Translations under genes and position numbers: made by a program
Notes under the pieces: model-generated
What the model was told of the DNA's origin: nothing
The model's input: only the letters and a program-made list of their open reading frames with translations
The model's database searches: none
Part shown: positions 11,221 to 23,010 of the stretch, one piece after another
How the letters are laid out: each line of letters opens with the position of its first letter
Position numbering within the stretch: the stretch's first letter is position 1
Assembly: GCA_023052935.1 (NCBI GenBank)
Contig: CM041292.1
Span: forward strand, 150,774,939-150,838,938
DNA: 64,000 nucleotides
Direction: 5' to 3'
From: Piezodorus guildinii
Taxonomy: Eukaryota > Arthropoda > Insecta > Hemiptera > Pentatomidae

Positions 11221-11465
11221 TAATAGGATGGGAACGTTAGTTATTTCTATAGTTTTTGAATAGTATGTAATTATACCAATCAAGTTTCTTTATATGGGAG
11301 AATTAAATTTCCCGTTATCTCTGCTTTACTTAACTTAACAAATAAACTTAACCAATCGCACCTTTCTTTTTGGTAAACTAAAACCCCTTAAGCGATAAAC
11401 TCTAAATCAGTCAGAAAGAGCTTTTTTAGACATAAATGTCACCTCATTCGTATAAGTTGTGTTGC
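11221..11465 (+). repeat. Repeat R-E
   Basis: R-E continues directly from R-B. It shares TTATTTCTATAGTTTTTGAAT and AGCGATAAACT..AATC.GTCA..AG..CTTTTTTA blocks with 49340-49650, where R-B and R-E are again adjacent. R-B plus R-E is therefore probably one element of over 500 bp. Confidence 0.6.
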
Positions 11466-12165
11466 GGATACCAGATGTTTTCATTATTTCGATTTACATT
11501 AGTGGGGTTCTTTAATCAGCATACAAATCTGCGGACTAAATCACAAGAGTCCCTTTTCTCGACTTAAAGTTGATTTTGTAAATGTAAACTTAGTAATATG
11601 AGAAATAGTAAAACTTTCTAAAATAACAATTATATACCACTCTTTGACTACAACTTTCCATCAAATGAACACTTTTCAAGTACATCTCAACCAAATAAAC
11701 TACACCTATCTTTCATTTATTGATTTATTGTTTAGCTTGAAAATAGAATATATCAAACAGAAATCATATATTTCAATCAGTAAGGAAAAAAATCATGGTG
11801 ACTGAGCATGATTACGGCCAAATCATCTCCTTCGACATGAACCTTTTTATTTTATTGTAATGCTTGCAATACAGTAACATATTCGTTATATAAACATTCT
11901 GAAGAGTTTACTAGGAGGTGAAATATAATAAATAAGTAGCCAGTTATTGGTAAAAAACAGTGGAAATGCTCTTTTATTGAAATTAAAAAAAAAAAAAAAC
12001 AGCGCAATTGGAAACAGAAAATATTTAAACGAGAGGCTAACCGTCGAGAGCACAAAACAACAGAGATGAAAAGACAAAATCTAGTGAGAGGTTACGATGG
12101 ATTTGCCACTGAAAAATAAAATCATACTTCTACAACAATAATATACAGAAAATAAAACAATGCTC
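11466..12165. other. Unassigned AT-rich region
   Basis: Only an A run near 11985-11998 stands out. Nothing else was recognised. Confidence 0.4.
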
Positions 12166-12560
12166 CTTTTTAGCCCGGTCCACTGCCTTATGGAATACTC
12201 TCCCTTCAAACATCCGTCATGCTCCTTCTCAATCATCTTTTAAATCCCTCCTCTTTCAATACTTCTTTTCTCTTCAGTCTAATGTAAGCTAAGTTTTATT
12301 ATGCCAACTTATGTAAGGTGGATTTTACTCTAATTCACTAACTTTAATGAGATGTAAAAGTTACATTTTATGTTTATTCTTAGTTATTTATTTCTAGAAG
12401 TTGTAAATAGAGATGAAACTATGGCCCTTTATTCCTTTATCTTTTTTCATTCTTTGGTTATTTAATTGTAGTTGCATTTTGTTTTTGGCCAGTTATAATT
12501 TATTTTGTCCATAATTGTTATTCTTAAGGGACATTGTCCGAGAATAAAGTTTTATTTTCT
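12165..12560 (+). mobile_element. CR1-like LINE 3' end
   Basis: A short open frame (12173-12292, 39 codons plus stop) encodes ARSTALWNTLPSNIRHAPSQ and then SSFKSLLFQYFF. This matches the W-N-x-L-P...R-x-A...F-K-x-x-L signature at the C terminus of CR1/L2-group reverse transcriptases. About 235 bp of 3' UTR follows, ending in TTCTTAAGGGACATTGTCCGAGAATAAAG. The GGGAC..GTCC hairpin plus AATAAA is shared with two more copies at 28.0 and 46.0 kb. The element is strongly 5'-truncated. Confidence 0.72.
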
Positions 12561-12848
12561 ATTCTAAATAAAAAACAGCTTCAAATAAACATAAAAAGAA
12601 CAAAAATATAAATATGTTTGAAGCAATGACAAATCCATCACACACATCAGGCCCGTCACGAAAGCATTGAGTAAACTTCCTTTCATAATTTTATTATCGA
12701 CTTGATTTATTTATTAAAAGAGACATGGATACTATACCTTTTTATACTATAAAAAAGTATCGATGGAAAACATTCAATACCATACTTTAGATGGAACGAA
12801 TGGATTTAAGAACGTCAAATATATCCGATAGAAATGAATATCAAACAA

Positions 12849-13513
12849 TAGTTAATGCTCCTTATTACGTTACCAACTGTACCCTACACCATGACCTTAA
12901 TATTCCATTTATTTTAGACCTGGTACCATCCAAATTCTCCAAATTCCATCAGAACCTTCTTCATCGTCCTAATCCTCTTGCTCAATCGCTCTCCAGCTCC
13001 ACCCATCCCTACAATCCTCCTCGAAGATTGAAACGGCAGTGGCCCGCAACGTTTTGTAAACATTTATTCTGGAGTTCTGACACTGATCAGATCCTCCACT
13101 CATGTACTGTATGTTTGTGGCTATTCCGCCCTAGCTCGGCCTCCACTGGCTTACACCAGTGAAGCGCTGAGTGAGAGGCGCTGGGATCTCTTGGATTCGG
13201 CTTCTCCTCCCACTTGTGGAGGGAGCAGCCGAGTCTAGGGTCCCTTTAGCAGATTGTATATATTGTATATAGTTAAGTTTGCTTGTATGATTTTTATTTA
13301 TTTCCCAACTTGTATTTATCTCTACTACAGGTTGTTGTTTTTTTTTTTTGTGTTTATTAATTGTTATTTTCTTGTATATATTTGAATTTATTTATTTCCG
13401 ATTTTATGTAATTTGACTTTATCATTATTTTCTGTACATATTGTATGAATGCTTACTACATCACTATTACTACTGTTCATTATGTAACAAATTGTAATAT
13501 TTCTCAATAAAAA
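12849..13513 (+). mobile_element. Jockey-type LINE 3' fragment
   Basis: The fragment starts in the RT C-terminal region. Residues IVNAPYYVTNCTLHHDLNI and SSSTHPYNPPRRLKRQWP match those in the 7446-8186 copy, with a frame break after RQWP. The 3' UTR ends GTAATATTTCTCAATA plus an A-rich tail. It differs from the 7.4-kb copy by a GC-rich, hairpin-rich insert at about 13114-13250. Confidence 0.8.
13114..13250 (+). other. GC-rich multi-hairpin insert in LINE 3' UTR
   Basis: About 137 bp separate GTACTGTATGTTTGTG from GCAGATTGTATATATTG, where the sister LINE at 8.2 kb has no such sequence. It can form several short stems: CACTGG/CCAGTG, AGCGCT/AGGCGCT, CTCCTCC-CACTTGT-GGAGG and CTCGGC/GCCGAG. It is not a recognisable tRNA, 5S or snoRNA. 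Confidence 0.4.
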
Positions 13514-13554
13514 AAAAATTAAAAAAAAAGAATATTATGACTTTATTATTATTT

Positions 13555-13705
13555 CTGTACTTAAATTTTAATTTTATTTTTTTAGTGTTTCCATTGGGAA
13601 GCTTCTCTACATGTCTTTTTCATGACTATTTTCTTTGAGCCTCTTTACTAGATGTGTTGTACAATACAATTATAAATATTAATAAATAATTTTTAAAAAA
13701 ATATG
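13555..13705 (+). mobile_element. LINE 3' UTR relic
   Basis: This relic matches the 3' UTR of the LINE at 35568-36406 (CATTGGGAAGC..TCTCTACATG, TTTACTAGATGT, ACAATTATAAAT..AATAAAT) and ends in a short A-rich stretch. No coding part remains. Confidence 0.55.
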
Positions 13706-14660
13706 TTTTTGAATGAGCATCAGTACTATTCAAATTGATCGCATCATTGCCATGATAATTTGTTTCTCATTATTCTAGCTAATTATTCAGATTCGAACGA
13801 AAATGTTATTATTTTATATATTCTGTAACACTGCAATGAAAGCATTTTGCCCAAATGCTGTACTGGAAAAGATTGGTAACTAAATTGTTATAGTTTGGAC
13901 TTTTTCAGAGCCCTAAACATCATTACATGAGCTATTCCGTGGCTTTGTTAACTTACAATCGTTTGCCGAAAAAGGTTGCAGAGTAACAGAAAGCTTTTTA
14001 TGCCACTGAACTCGGATTAAGGTCCTTAGAACCTCTTTTTGATAACTAATATTCAGTAAGATCGTTTTTCATTTCTCCTTTCTTTTCCAATAAGTTAAAA
14101 GCCGGAGCCCAGTGAAATGCTGTCAGTGTTCGAGAATATTGGTTTCGAAACGGAACAGAATTAAATTTCTCAGAGAAATGCGGACCAAAGGAAGAGGTAC
14201 GCTTTGAGGTTTCAGTTACGTTTCTTGTTGCCTTTTCTTTTAAGGGCTAGAAGGAAAAATGAGAATGAAAAGAAATCGAGTAAGGGATAAAAAAAAAAAA
14301 AAAAAAAGAAGAAGAAAAAACCTTGAGGCAATACCAAATTAAAGGAAGCTAAGGTCCTCCAGGGAGGGGGAGTTGGGAAAAGGAAACCCTTTGGAGGGCA
14401 GTCCTCATGCAAACAAATTTAATGGCAATCCTGCTCAGAGGATGTCCCATCAGTCCTGTTCACCTTAGCGGCAAATCTACGGCCTCTTTGCTCTCCTTTA
14501 CTGTGCTTATAGAAATTTGAAACATAAATAAAGATTAAATTTGTAAAACATATGTTTTGATTATTCATTTTTTTAAACAAATAATTAATTTTACAGTATA
14601 AGTCATACAATATTGTTAAATCGTCAAAACAGCATCATTGCTTTGATTAAACTTTTTTAA
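13706..14660. other. Unassigned region with poly-A block
   Basis: This region contains an A run near 14289-14307 followed by AAG repeats, and a purine-rich stretch at 14320-14400. Open frames over this block are low complexity (poly-Phe on the minus strand) and are not considered genes. Confidence 0.4.
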
Positions 14661-17600
14661 ACTAACCTCATCTACTAATTTCAGTCTAATTTTATCATAC
14701 CAGGTTTCTATCAATTTCGGAAAAGCAATCGGTTTCTGAGCATCATAAAACTTAGAAAACTATTGCGCTTTCGAGGGATAAAGTACCTGTGCGATGTCAT
14801 TAAGATCTATCTAAAAACTATAGCAAAATTTAATATTAGCATGTGATGATTTAATCTAAATAAAAACACTTAGTGAGTGTCCAGTTAAAATGCGATTAAA
14901 TTTAGTTTAGCTTTAGGTAGTCAAGGTTTAAATGTTTCATAGTTCGTCAGGTGGTTTATCATAAGATTGAATTTAAGCATCGAATTGCTTGTCTTGCTGG
15001 TATTCTTGTCAAAAAAGTCATAAGTTAGATTAAGGTATCGTAAGAATAAATTGTAGTCGTGATCTTAGAATAAGATTTTTATTCTCATTGACTAAATCTT
15101 TATCGTTTTATAAATTTCATCTATAGACTCTATATAATAGTATTTCAAATTTGATCGCCATTGATATTACATTTTATGCTAAAAAAATTTACATTATTCA
15201 AGATCAATAGTTGCTGAATATTCACTTCATTGATACAATTTGTTACTTAGATTGATACATATTTTTTCCAATTAAAGTCCGTAATGGACTTTAGTTATTA
15301 GTAATAATATTGTAGTTGTCTTTAATAGTTCGAGGCTCTTTGCGTCTCAATTATAAGATACTATTATCTCTAAAGAATGTATCATTGTTAATTATGCAAT
15401 TTGGTCATATGAATAGATTAATTTTATATCAAGTTTAATTTTTAAATTGTTATAAGACTTTATTTTAAAAATTAATTCAATATTATTTTTTAATAATGTA
15501 AGATAATTTTTTATTAATTCAAAATATTACATATATTTATACTAAGATACCAATAATTCTTATTTAGAAGATAAATGGTATAAATTATGATAAAATTTTT
15601 TACCAATAAATAATTCATATTCTATAATAAATGTATAGGTTTATTTAATAAATTTAGACAAATATTCAAATTTTGGCTTTTATTAACTGAAGACATGAAT
15701 TGACATTTAAAACAAAATAAAATTTTAAAATAAATATAATAAAGAAATTACTTAATTTGTTTATATAGGAATTTCATATATATAAACTTTTAAAAAAAAT
15801 AATAAGTTATTTTAAATTATTTAATTGTATTAATAAATATTCATTTAAGCCTAATTAATAGAACATAGTATTATATAAATGTTAAAAACTTAGGTACGTA
15901 AATTTATCAATAATTTATTACTAAGGTTAGTGAATTTATTTCTCATCAGGTTCCCTTCTTTCATAATTTTCTATACTTTAAATATTCTCATTTTTTAACC
16001 AGGAATTTCTGATTAAGACTAAAAATATTTACCTTGATATTTTATTCAGAAATTTTCTTAAGAATGAATATTTATAACTGAAAATAAAAGGTTATTAACG
16101 TAGTTAAATTCGTGCAAAAAGTTAATCAAATTATAGGAATTCTCATGAAATTATATGTTAACTAGACCATCTTGCAATTGACCTAAAACTGAGTACAACT
16201 TCTATTGAACTTAAATATTGTCTAAACAATTTAGATATCTCAATAAGATCTTTTCAGGGCTTCAGGGTCCTTTCTCGGTATAATTTTTTTAATTATAAGG
16301 TTGTACTCAAACTAACAATTCTTCTTGAATTAGGAAATAATATCGTCAGAGTTTATATTCTGATTTTTAAAATGTATCAATTTGAGTTAAATTTGGTATT
16401 AGTTAATCAAATTAAAAGTTTGAATAGCCTTTACTCTACTAAGTATCATATATTTTTGATAGCTGAAAGGGTAATAACCTGCTTAAATTTTAAAACGTGG
16501 CCAACTGCCATCATGGACCTCAATTAAATAACTTGTGATTAGGGGATCAAGTATGAATATTCATAATAAGATAGCTCATTAATATAAAGAATGTAATTTC
16601 TTTCATAAATTTAATTTAATGTTAATTTCAATCCAACATTTAAGTGGAAATTGATCTAAGTTCATTATGTATAAAAGTATGACGTTTTAAAAAGTTAGAA
16701 AATTGATATACATGTATGTTGTTCCATTGGCGGTTCTACTAGATCTCATGATCTGCACATTCCCTATATCATACATCCTTTTTTCAATACAAAAGGATTT
16801 CTTTAAACAAATAATACCTTAAAAGTTAATTTTTCATTAGATAGGCACATGTTGATTTTGAGATTCTGTTTTGGTAATTTGTACAAGTTTTCTAATCTTA
16901 AATAATATTTATGATAAATTCAAAGTAATTGTTTACTTAGAATGAAATACAAAATTTGGACTTAGTCTATGGCCATAATGAAAAATATTCAAAACCTTCT
17001 TCAATCGAATTAATATCAGTTCGTTAGAATTTGGGATATCGATCAAGTTTTTAATAGTTGATGTCCTAAATTTTTTGGGTTATGATTCTTATCGTGAATG
17101 GTAGTAGCAAACCTCATAATATCTAACTTAATTATTAATAGAACTTTTGAATTATTCAAAATGATTTATTGATCTTTGGAACAACTGACGTAAATTCATA
17201 GTAGGATTATTAACCATCAAGTTCTTAACAAGTTTGTAACAATATTCTTAAATATCGATAAATTACAATATGGAAGATTTAAAATTTGTTGATTACGGCT
17301 ACCCAAAATTAATCATTAAAAATATTTTATCAGAATTCTGTATATTATTTAATATTAATTGGTAATTTTCAAGGAATTACCTTAAGGTAATTGTCATTTC
17401 TATAAAATGGTGGTAAGTTAAATGGCAATTTTACCTTTACCTGTTTTTAATTTTGTTTTACTTCATTTAATTGTCGCTTAGCTAATGCTATCGTTATTTT
17501 ATTTTTCTATTTAATTATTATATATATCTTCTTCCTTTCTTTGATATAATAGTATATTTAGCGATAATGGAATCTTAGAGCCCTAATAGAATACTTATTT

Positions 17601-17850
17601 CTTTTAATAAGGCGTATTATATTATATTTCTACAACGAGAGTTTCTACAATTATAATGATATAATTAGTTCTCATTAATATGATATTGAGAAGAATGTCC
17701 AATTAGTACATCAGTTTGAATGTATGTTTAATTAAACAGGTATATACTCATCAAAAATTAATATATCATCATATTTATGAAGTCTGCATGAGCCCTTGTA
17801 AAATCTCCTGAAATGATTTATACATACGGTTCTTAATAAGATGATATAAG
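14661..17850. other. Very AT-rich region without recognisable elements
   Basis: This is roughly 3.2 kb of AT-dominated sequence with no open frame above background, no terminal repeats and no sequence shared with the rest of the window. It is the longest repeat-free stretch here. It could be intergenic or intronic, or be so old that its elements have decayed. Confidence 0.45.
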
Positions 17851-17856
17851 ATAGAA

Positions 17857-18125
17857 TTAGCTTGTTGATAAAAAAAAAGATTTTTTCAGCTTTCTTAAGA
17901 GAACCAGGTTGTTCCTTGGGGTCTCTGTTGCTTTTGGAGCAAGTTCCCTCTTCTCATTAACCATTTTTTTCAGTTGAATAGTTTTTTTCTTGAATGACAT
18001 AATGGAATCCGCCTTTGGAAATGAAGGAAGATGAGATACCCAATTACGCAGTTTTTCCAGTATTTGGTTCATCTCTGATAAGACGAGGAAGAAGGTAGAT
18101 CACGTATCTGCGGTTTCATCTAAAG
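17857..18125 (-). pseudogene. Possible decayed coding segment, unknown family
   Basis: A minus-strand frame of 71 codons starts MNQILEKLRNWVSHLPSF and is rich in Lys, Leu and Asn. Base composition is less AT-rich than its surroundings. The same frame continues upstream through one TGA stop (TLDETADT, stop, STFFLVLSE), which suggests a broken longer coding sequence. I do not recognise the family. It may be a chance frame or a relic exon. Confidence 0.25.
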
Positions 18126-19005
18126 TTACTTTTGTTGTCACAATAGCTTTCCACATGTTCTGATAAGAAGTAATAAGTAAGAATGATTTCATAATACCTT
18201 AACCACAGGTTCGTAATGCAAACCATTGCAGAATTTTTATAACTATCTGTTTTATGATTATATACGACCATATGCAGTATTCATTCATTATCTTGTTCGA
18301 TTTCTCTAAAAAATAACAAATACAATGTAATAAATAAATATAAAAACATTTTTATATTATTTGACTAGCTATTTCTGTTGTGAGTAATTAGAAATATTTT
18401 GTACCAATCTGAAAACCTTAATTAAATATGTTAATATAAACGTTGCTATAATGTTGGCTGAAAAATAGTTTATGAGACGAAAATATTCACATATATCTTC
18501 TTTTATAATCTCTGCAGATTACCGCAGTAACTGTTAACAAGGTATGCAATATACGGACATTGTAGAAACCCCATAAATGCTACTGAAAAACAGGAACACA
18601 AAAGATTTCATAGCGACTCTGTCAATACATAAGTAAAAGATTATTCATTTATTCTATGCCATTTGATATCATCGTTCCTTCCTTCTTTATTTAATGCCTT
18701 AAAAGGTTACCTTTCTTTCCTGGCACTTCTTCAAATATCACCAGTTAGTTTGTTCTAATAATTTCACCTCTGCCATTTCAAATAAGAATACACTGAACTG
18801 AGACATCTTGAAGTTATAGTTTTTAAAACGAATAATTTTTATCTGATTCAGAAAATAAATAAATATTGCGCGCAACAGAAAAAAAACAACCCTCAACAAC
18901 AGTGTGCATTTTCACATATCTCCGTTACTAAAATACATTTGAGGACTTTTAAATAATGTTATAGATGAAAACGGCGAAAGAATCACATTGAGTTTAGATA
19001 GAAGT
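18126..19005. other. Unassigned AT-rich region
   Basis: No repeats or coding signals were recognised. Confidence 0.4.
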
Positions 19006-19007
19006 TT

Positions 19008-19640
19008 GTTTTGTTTTTGTTTTAGGGCATAGAACATCTAGGTCATCAACGCCCGATGGTTTGTTATTATGATTGATTCTTCAAAGGAGGTTATTTTTAG
19101 TTCAAGTGAGATTAAGAATAAGAAGAAAAAAATAAATAATTAAAATAAGTAAAGGATACAGATTAAAAAATAAATAAAAATAAAATAATAACAACAGAAA
19201 GTAGACATTAATAGGATAATAAATTAAACAGATACATAATAAAGAGGGTATGTCTTCGATAGATGTTTTGGATAGTCAGAGGCTATTTAACAGTTTGACC
19301 CTTGCTAGAAACTTAATTACGGCATTTATTATGGGCTCATCGTCCCGCAGAGCCAATCTTATATTGGGCGGTATGCCCAGCTGGTGTAATATTGTACGAT
19401 AATAAGAGCATTCTTCAAATACGTGGCTGATTGATAAAATTGTGTTGCAGTGCGAGCATTTAGGAGGGGCTTCTCTCGTAATTAAGTAACCATGAGTAAG
19501 TCGGCTATGTCCAATTCTGAGGCGGGTAATAGCAACTTCTTCTCGACGAGAGTTACGGATTGAGGTTTTCCAGGGGTTCACGTTTTTCTTAATCAGTTTA
19601 AGTTTACTGGATGGGCTTTCATCCCACATGGATTGCCACC
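19008..19640 (-). mobile_element. LINE 3' end, R1/LOA/I-like (RNase H-type) group
   Basis: The minus strand carries the C-terminal end of a LINE ORF2 (19276-19629). Beyond it is a 3' UTR that ends near GATGTTCTATGCCCTAAAAC and an AAAAC-type tail. This terminal arrangement is typical of LINEs whose ORF2 has an RNase H domain. Its 5' truncation point is about 19640, where R-A sequence begins. Confidence 0.72.
19276..19629 (-). pseudogene. LINE ORF2 C-terminal zinc-finger region
   Basis: The 117-residue frame contains ITRLRIGHSRLTHGYLI followed by CSHCNTILSISHVFEEC, a Cys-x2-Cys-x7-His-x4-Cys finger. The C-terminal region that follows RNase H in R1/LOA/I-like LINEs has the same RxRxGH...THxxL...CxxC...H...C order. 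A related decayed piece lies at about 50300-50530. The frame is open to its stop, but the RT, RNase H and endonuclease are missing. Confidence 0.75.
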
Positions 19641-19845
19641 TTCTTTATACCGAGAAACGCGAGTTTTATTAAATAATCTAGCAATATAAATTATTTTCTA
19701 CAGCAATCACTTAGTTGTATCCACTGTTCATCAGACACAATTATTTTATACAACTTTGGATATAAGATAATATACATAGTTTTTAAAATGTTTAGCTTTC
19801 CAATTGGGACAGATTGTAATTATACTCAATAAAAATTGTTGCTGG

Positions 19846-19903
<58 letters not shown>

Positions 19904-20200
19904 TTCCAATGGTATAGGTTGTATACATCTATACTACTGTTTTTATTTTAAAAACAAAACAAAAAAATATAAGAATATTTTTCTCGTTTCCAGCTTCCTA
20001 CAATTAAACAATTTATCCATACTCATACTGCTTTTCACTTCAGTGAAACACCATTCCCCAAAAAATCAAATAAATTAATAAAGGGATTCGTAACTATATT
20101 AATTTTCTCTTAAACGCTACACTTATACAAGAACAACATAGGTATTGTTAAATTAAGTTACTTTGTTAAAATTCATAAATTTTATATTTTAAATTTTTTT
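19641..20200 (+). repeat. Repeat R-A copy, interrupted
   Basis: R-A landmarks (GTTTTATTAAATAATCTA, CAGCAATCACTTAG, GATAAGATAATAT, TTTAGCTTTCCAA) run up to 19804. They resume after the inserted LINE tail with CTTTCCAATGGTATA and CTATACTACTG. The remainder decays by about 20200. Confidence 0.7.
19805..19901 (+). mobile_element. 97-bp LINE tail insertion with ~57-bp poly-A
   Basis: The insertion is TGGGACAGATTGTAATTATA, then CTCAATAAAAATTGTTGCTGG, then a long pure A run. The first part matches the end of the Jockey-type LINE at 8410-8450. A 9-bp TSD, CTTTCCAAT, lies at 19796-19804 and 19902-19910. This is an extreme 5' truncation, and the unbroken A run implies it is recent. Confidence 0.85.
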
Positions 20201-20548
20201 ATCCGTTTATATATGTAGGTTTTTTGTATTATAAGGATGTCTCATCCGAAATCCTTTGTAAATATTTTCTCAATTCGTAAATAAAGTTTATTTTATTTTC
20301 TCAATATATACCTGTAATAAGACCTTTACTTATCTTAGCTAAATCCAACCTCTCAGATTTTTTGTCGAAGAAACATTGTCGTATGCTTTACGAAGGTTAT
20401 ATTTGATATATCCGTATTCTATCCTTTTCTGCATCTAATTAAATATATGATTACGGAATTTAAACAAATTGAATGAATAAAATTATATTTCCATAATTGT
20501 TTTACAATTCAAATATAACAACCAAAATAAGTATATAAAAACTAAAAT
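20201..20548. other. Unassigned AT-rich region
   Basis: A stretch with GGATGTCTCATCC and TAAATAAAG at 20235-20290 resembles a LINE 3' end but cannot be assigned. Confidence 0.3.
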
Positions 20549-20559
20549 AAAATTAAATA

Positions 20560-20836
20560 TTTATTTAACGTCACTTTATGCTACTATGGCTAATCGGACG
20601 ATGCTACAGTGGGAGTCCTAAATTTTGCCGAACCAGGTTTTATTAGGATAGGGATCTTCAACGAGTACCTGACATCGCACAGGCTCGGGACCACCTTTTA
20701 ACGTCCCCTCCGAAGGACGGCGTAACTAAGGATTTTTTACTCCCATTAAAAAATCCTAGGACAACCTGCGGGTTTGAAGCCGTGATCTTTAGCATGGGAG
20801 GCTGTTACGCTAGCCACCCAGCTACAAGTGATCCCT
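20560..20836 (-). mobile_element. tRNA-headed SINE, family S1, copy 1
   Basis: On the minus strand the element starts AGGGATCACTTGTAGCTGGG. An internal promoter-like head has a box A-like region (GTAGCTGGGTGGCTAG) and a box B-like region (GGCTTCAAACCC). The body includes AAAAAATCCTTAGTTACGCC, and the tail is GTGACGTTAAATAAAT. An 11-bp TSD, AAAATTAAATA, lies at 20549-20559 and 20837-20847. The poor box B means it is not a functional tRNA gene. Other copies lie at 37245, 51407, 58211 and 62320. Confidence 0.88.
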
Positions 20837-20849
20837 AAAATTAAATAAA

Positions 20850-22375
20850 CTGAATTACTAAGACTATTAAGATATATAAATTAAGATATTTATAGATTAA
20901 GATATTAAGATATATAAATTTATATAATATATATAAATTAGAAGACTAAAAAAAATATCATATAATTAAGTAGTTTATTCATGTTAATTTTTTAGGCTGC
21001 TGTAAAAACTGTGATAATCATTTCTTAACATATAGCTGGCGAAGGAAGAAATGTTGAACTTATATACTTTTTTTTGTTATTATTATTAGATAAATTTGGA
21101 GTATTTAAGAGAAAATGGCCGAGGTTTTAATGTTTAAATTTTAAAAAAAAATCACCAAATAACACCTTTATAAAATAGGTTTAATTTATCAATTTCTAAT
21201 AATTAAATTTGAAAATGCAACACTCAGTCCAAATTAAATTTAGCGAAAAATATATCAAACAACATTGAATTACACATCCCCATGAAGGATACATAAGATG
21301 TCTGTAAGATCTGGGAAGTAAAAGGTGAACATATGCAAAACATTAAGAAAAGTTGAAGGAGACTGAAAAATTAAATAGAAAATGGAATAAAATTTAGATA
21401 AATAATTAATTAATAATTATGTTTCATTATTACATAAATAATTATGTTTTATTATTTGTCCAATATTATTATAAGGAATATTTCAGATTTTTTTTTTTGG
21501 TAAACATTTTGTAGGGATATCAAAGGGTTTGCTGTGGCTTTATTGATGACTCTAATCTGGCATATTAAAAGTTTTATCTCAGATGAGCCGTAACAAGTTT
21601 TAGACTTGTATATGTATGTGTATTTATATAACTTAGTTTAAAAAATTGAACTTATTTTGAACCCCATACATATGAATATTCAGTGGGAATACTTCATAGG
21701 CCATATTCAACTTATAATAAAATCTGAAACACGTTCCAGCAATGCAGATAAAATGAAGTAGTAAAAACACCATTATTCTGCAGTCTTAAAAATCCACAAA
21801 CACTCCCTTCATCTTTTGCTCGGCTCTTGCTAGAGGTTGTTATACCCGAGCGCCTACCTCACGTACACAGTTGCCCTGAAACATGCCACATTTAAGCCTT
21901 CTAAGCGAGACTGGATAACCTTGTACAGTAAACTATGGTTGTATTCAAGGGAATTAGTCATATTAGGAATTAGCAACTGGATCATATATCCGGGATTCAA
22001 AGGAAGTATTAATATTTATTAAACATGATTCCACAACAACCCATATAGAATAATATGCTTACATAAGGCAACGGTGTCAAGGTCTTGTACCGATATTTTT
22101 CTCCCAAATATTGGATACCCAATTGTAGAGGTGAGAAGGATGTCACGCAGCCAACACTTGACAACTTCAGAGTTTTCCTATTAAAGATCCATACGAAAAA
22201 ATAACTCTGTATAGTTTCTGCATTTTTCTTTTTCTGTGATTTATAATTTTAAAAATCTCCCATTACAAAGAAGATCTGATTCATGAAAATCAAAAGACAT
22301 TTGCTTTTGAACATAATAATGTGTGCATTTAGGTGATTACCTATTTACACCTATTTATGAACTAAATAGTAAGGG
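20850..22375. other. Unassigned AT-rich region
   Basis: No element was recognised. A slightly GC-richer stretch at 21780-21930 contains an open frame without family resemblance. Confidence 0.4.
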
Positions 22376-23010
22376 AAGTATTGTGATAGTGAAATTTGTG
22401 AATACTAGTTTTCAATGGAAATACACGTTTCAGGGTCCATTGAGTAATATAACAACTCACGTAAAGGGACCGTGTATGTTTTGTGTTGTGTGGGTATTTC
22501 TAATATACAAACGAAAATTCGTAAGAAACTGAAATTTTGTATTAAGACAACTGTACACCCGATAGCAACTTTTAAGCAAAAATGTGCTACTTCTACCACG
22601 TATTTTGCTATTTCTCGAACATAAGTTTAAACTACTAATTCAATGTAAAATTTAATGGGCTTTATACATATAGGTTCATTGTAATCGAAATAGTTACATA
22701 ATTTAAATGCCTATATTCTCTTCCTTAAAATTAACTTTAATTTCGTAATATCAAAAACATTGACCATTTCAACTTGTATACAATTATTAAAAATAATGGC
22801 TAAATATACAAGTTAAACGAATTTTATATCCAACTTAAGGAGAAAAGAGCTGACATATTTTTTTTCCCAAACACAAGAATAGTAATATAGATGTATAATA
22901 TACCGTTGTAAAGCTGAAATTTTTGGAAAAAAATGTTAGCTTATTTACAGAAGATAACGTTAACTGACGAATAGAGAATAAAATTAGGTGATTGTTGAAC
23001 AACAAACATT
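22376..23010 (-). repeat. Repeat R-A, minus-strand copy
   Basis: The order is GTGAAATTTGTGAATACTAG, GGAAATACACGTTTCAGGGTCC, GAAACTGAAATTTTGTATTAAG, TTTAATGGGCTTTATA and TAATATACCGTTGTAAAGCT, which is the reverse complement of R-A landmarks. It is diverged, lacks the CA block, and has no terminal palindrome. Confidence 0.65.

Noticed and set aside
14212..14412. Minus-strand frame with poly-Phe
   Set aside because: Artefact of an A run; no protein family.
16190..16480. Possible mitochondrial rRNA insertion
   Set aside because: A short stretch is loosely reminiscent of insect 16S, but no diagnostic conserved 16S blocks could be matched.
19746..20078. Frames rich in Phe or Lys
   Set aside because: Translation of the long A tail of a LINE insertion.
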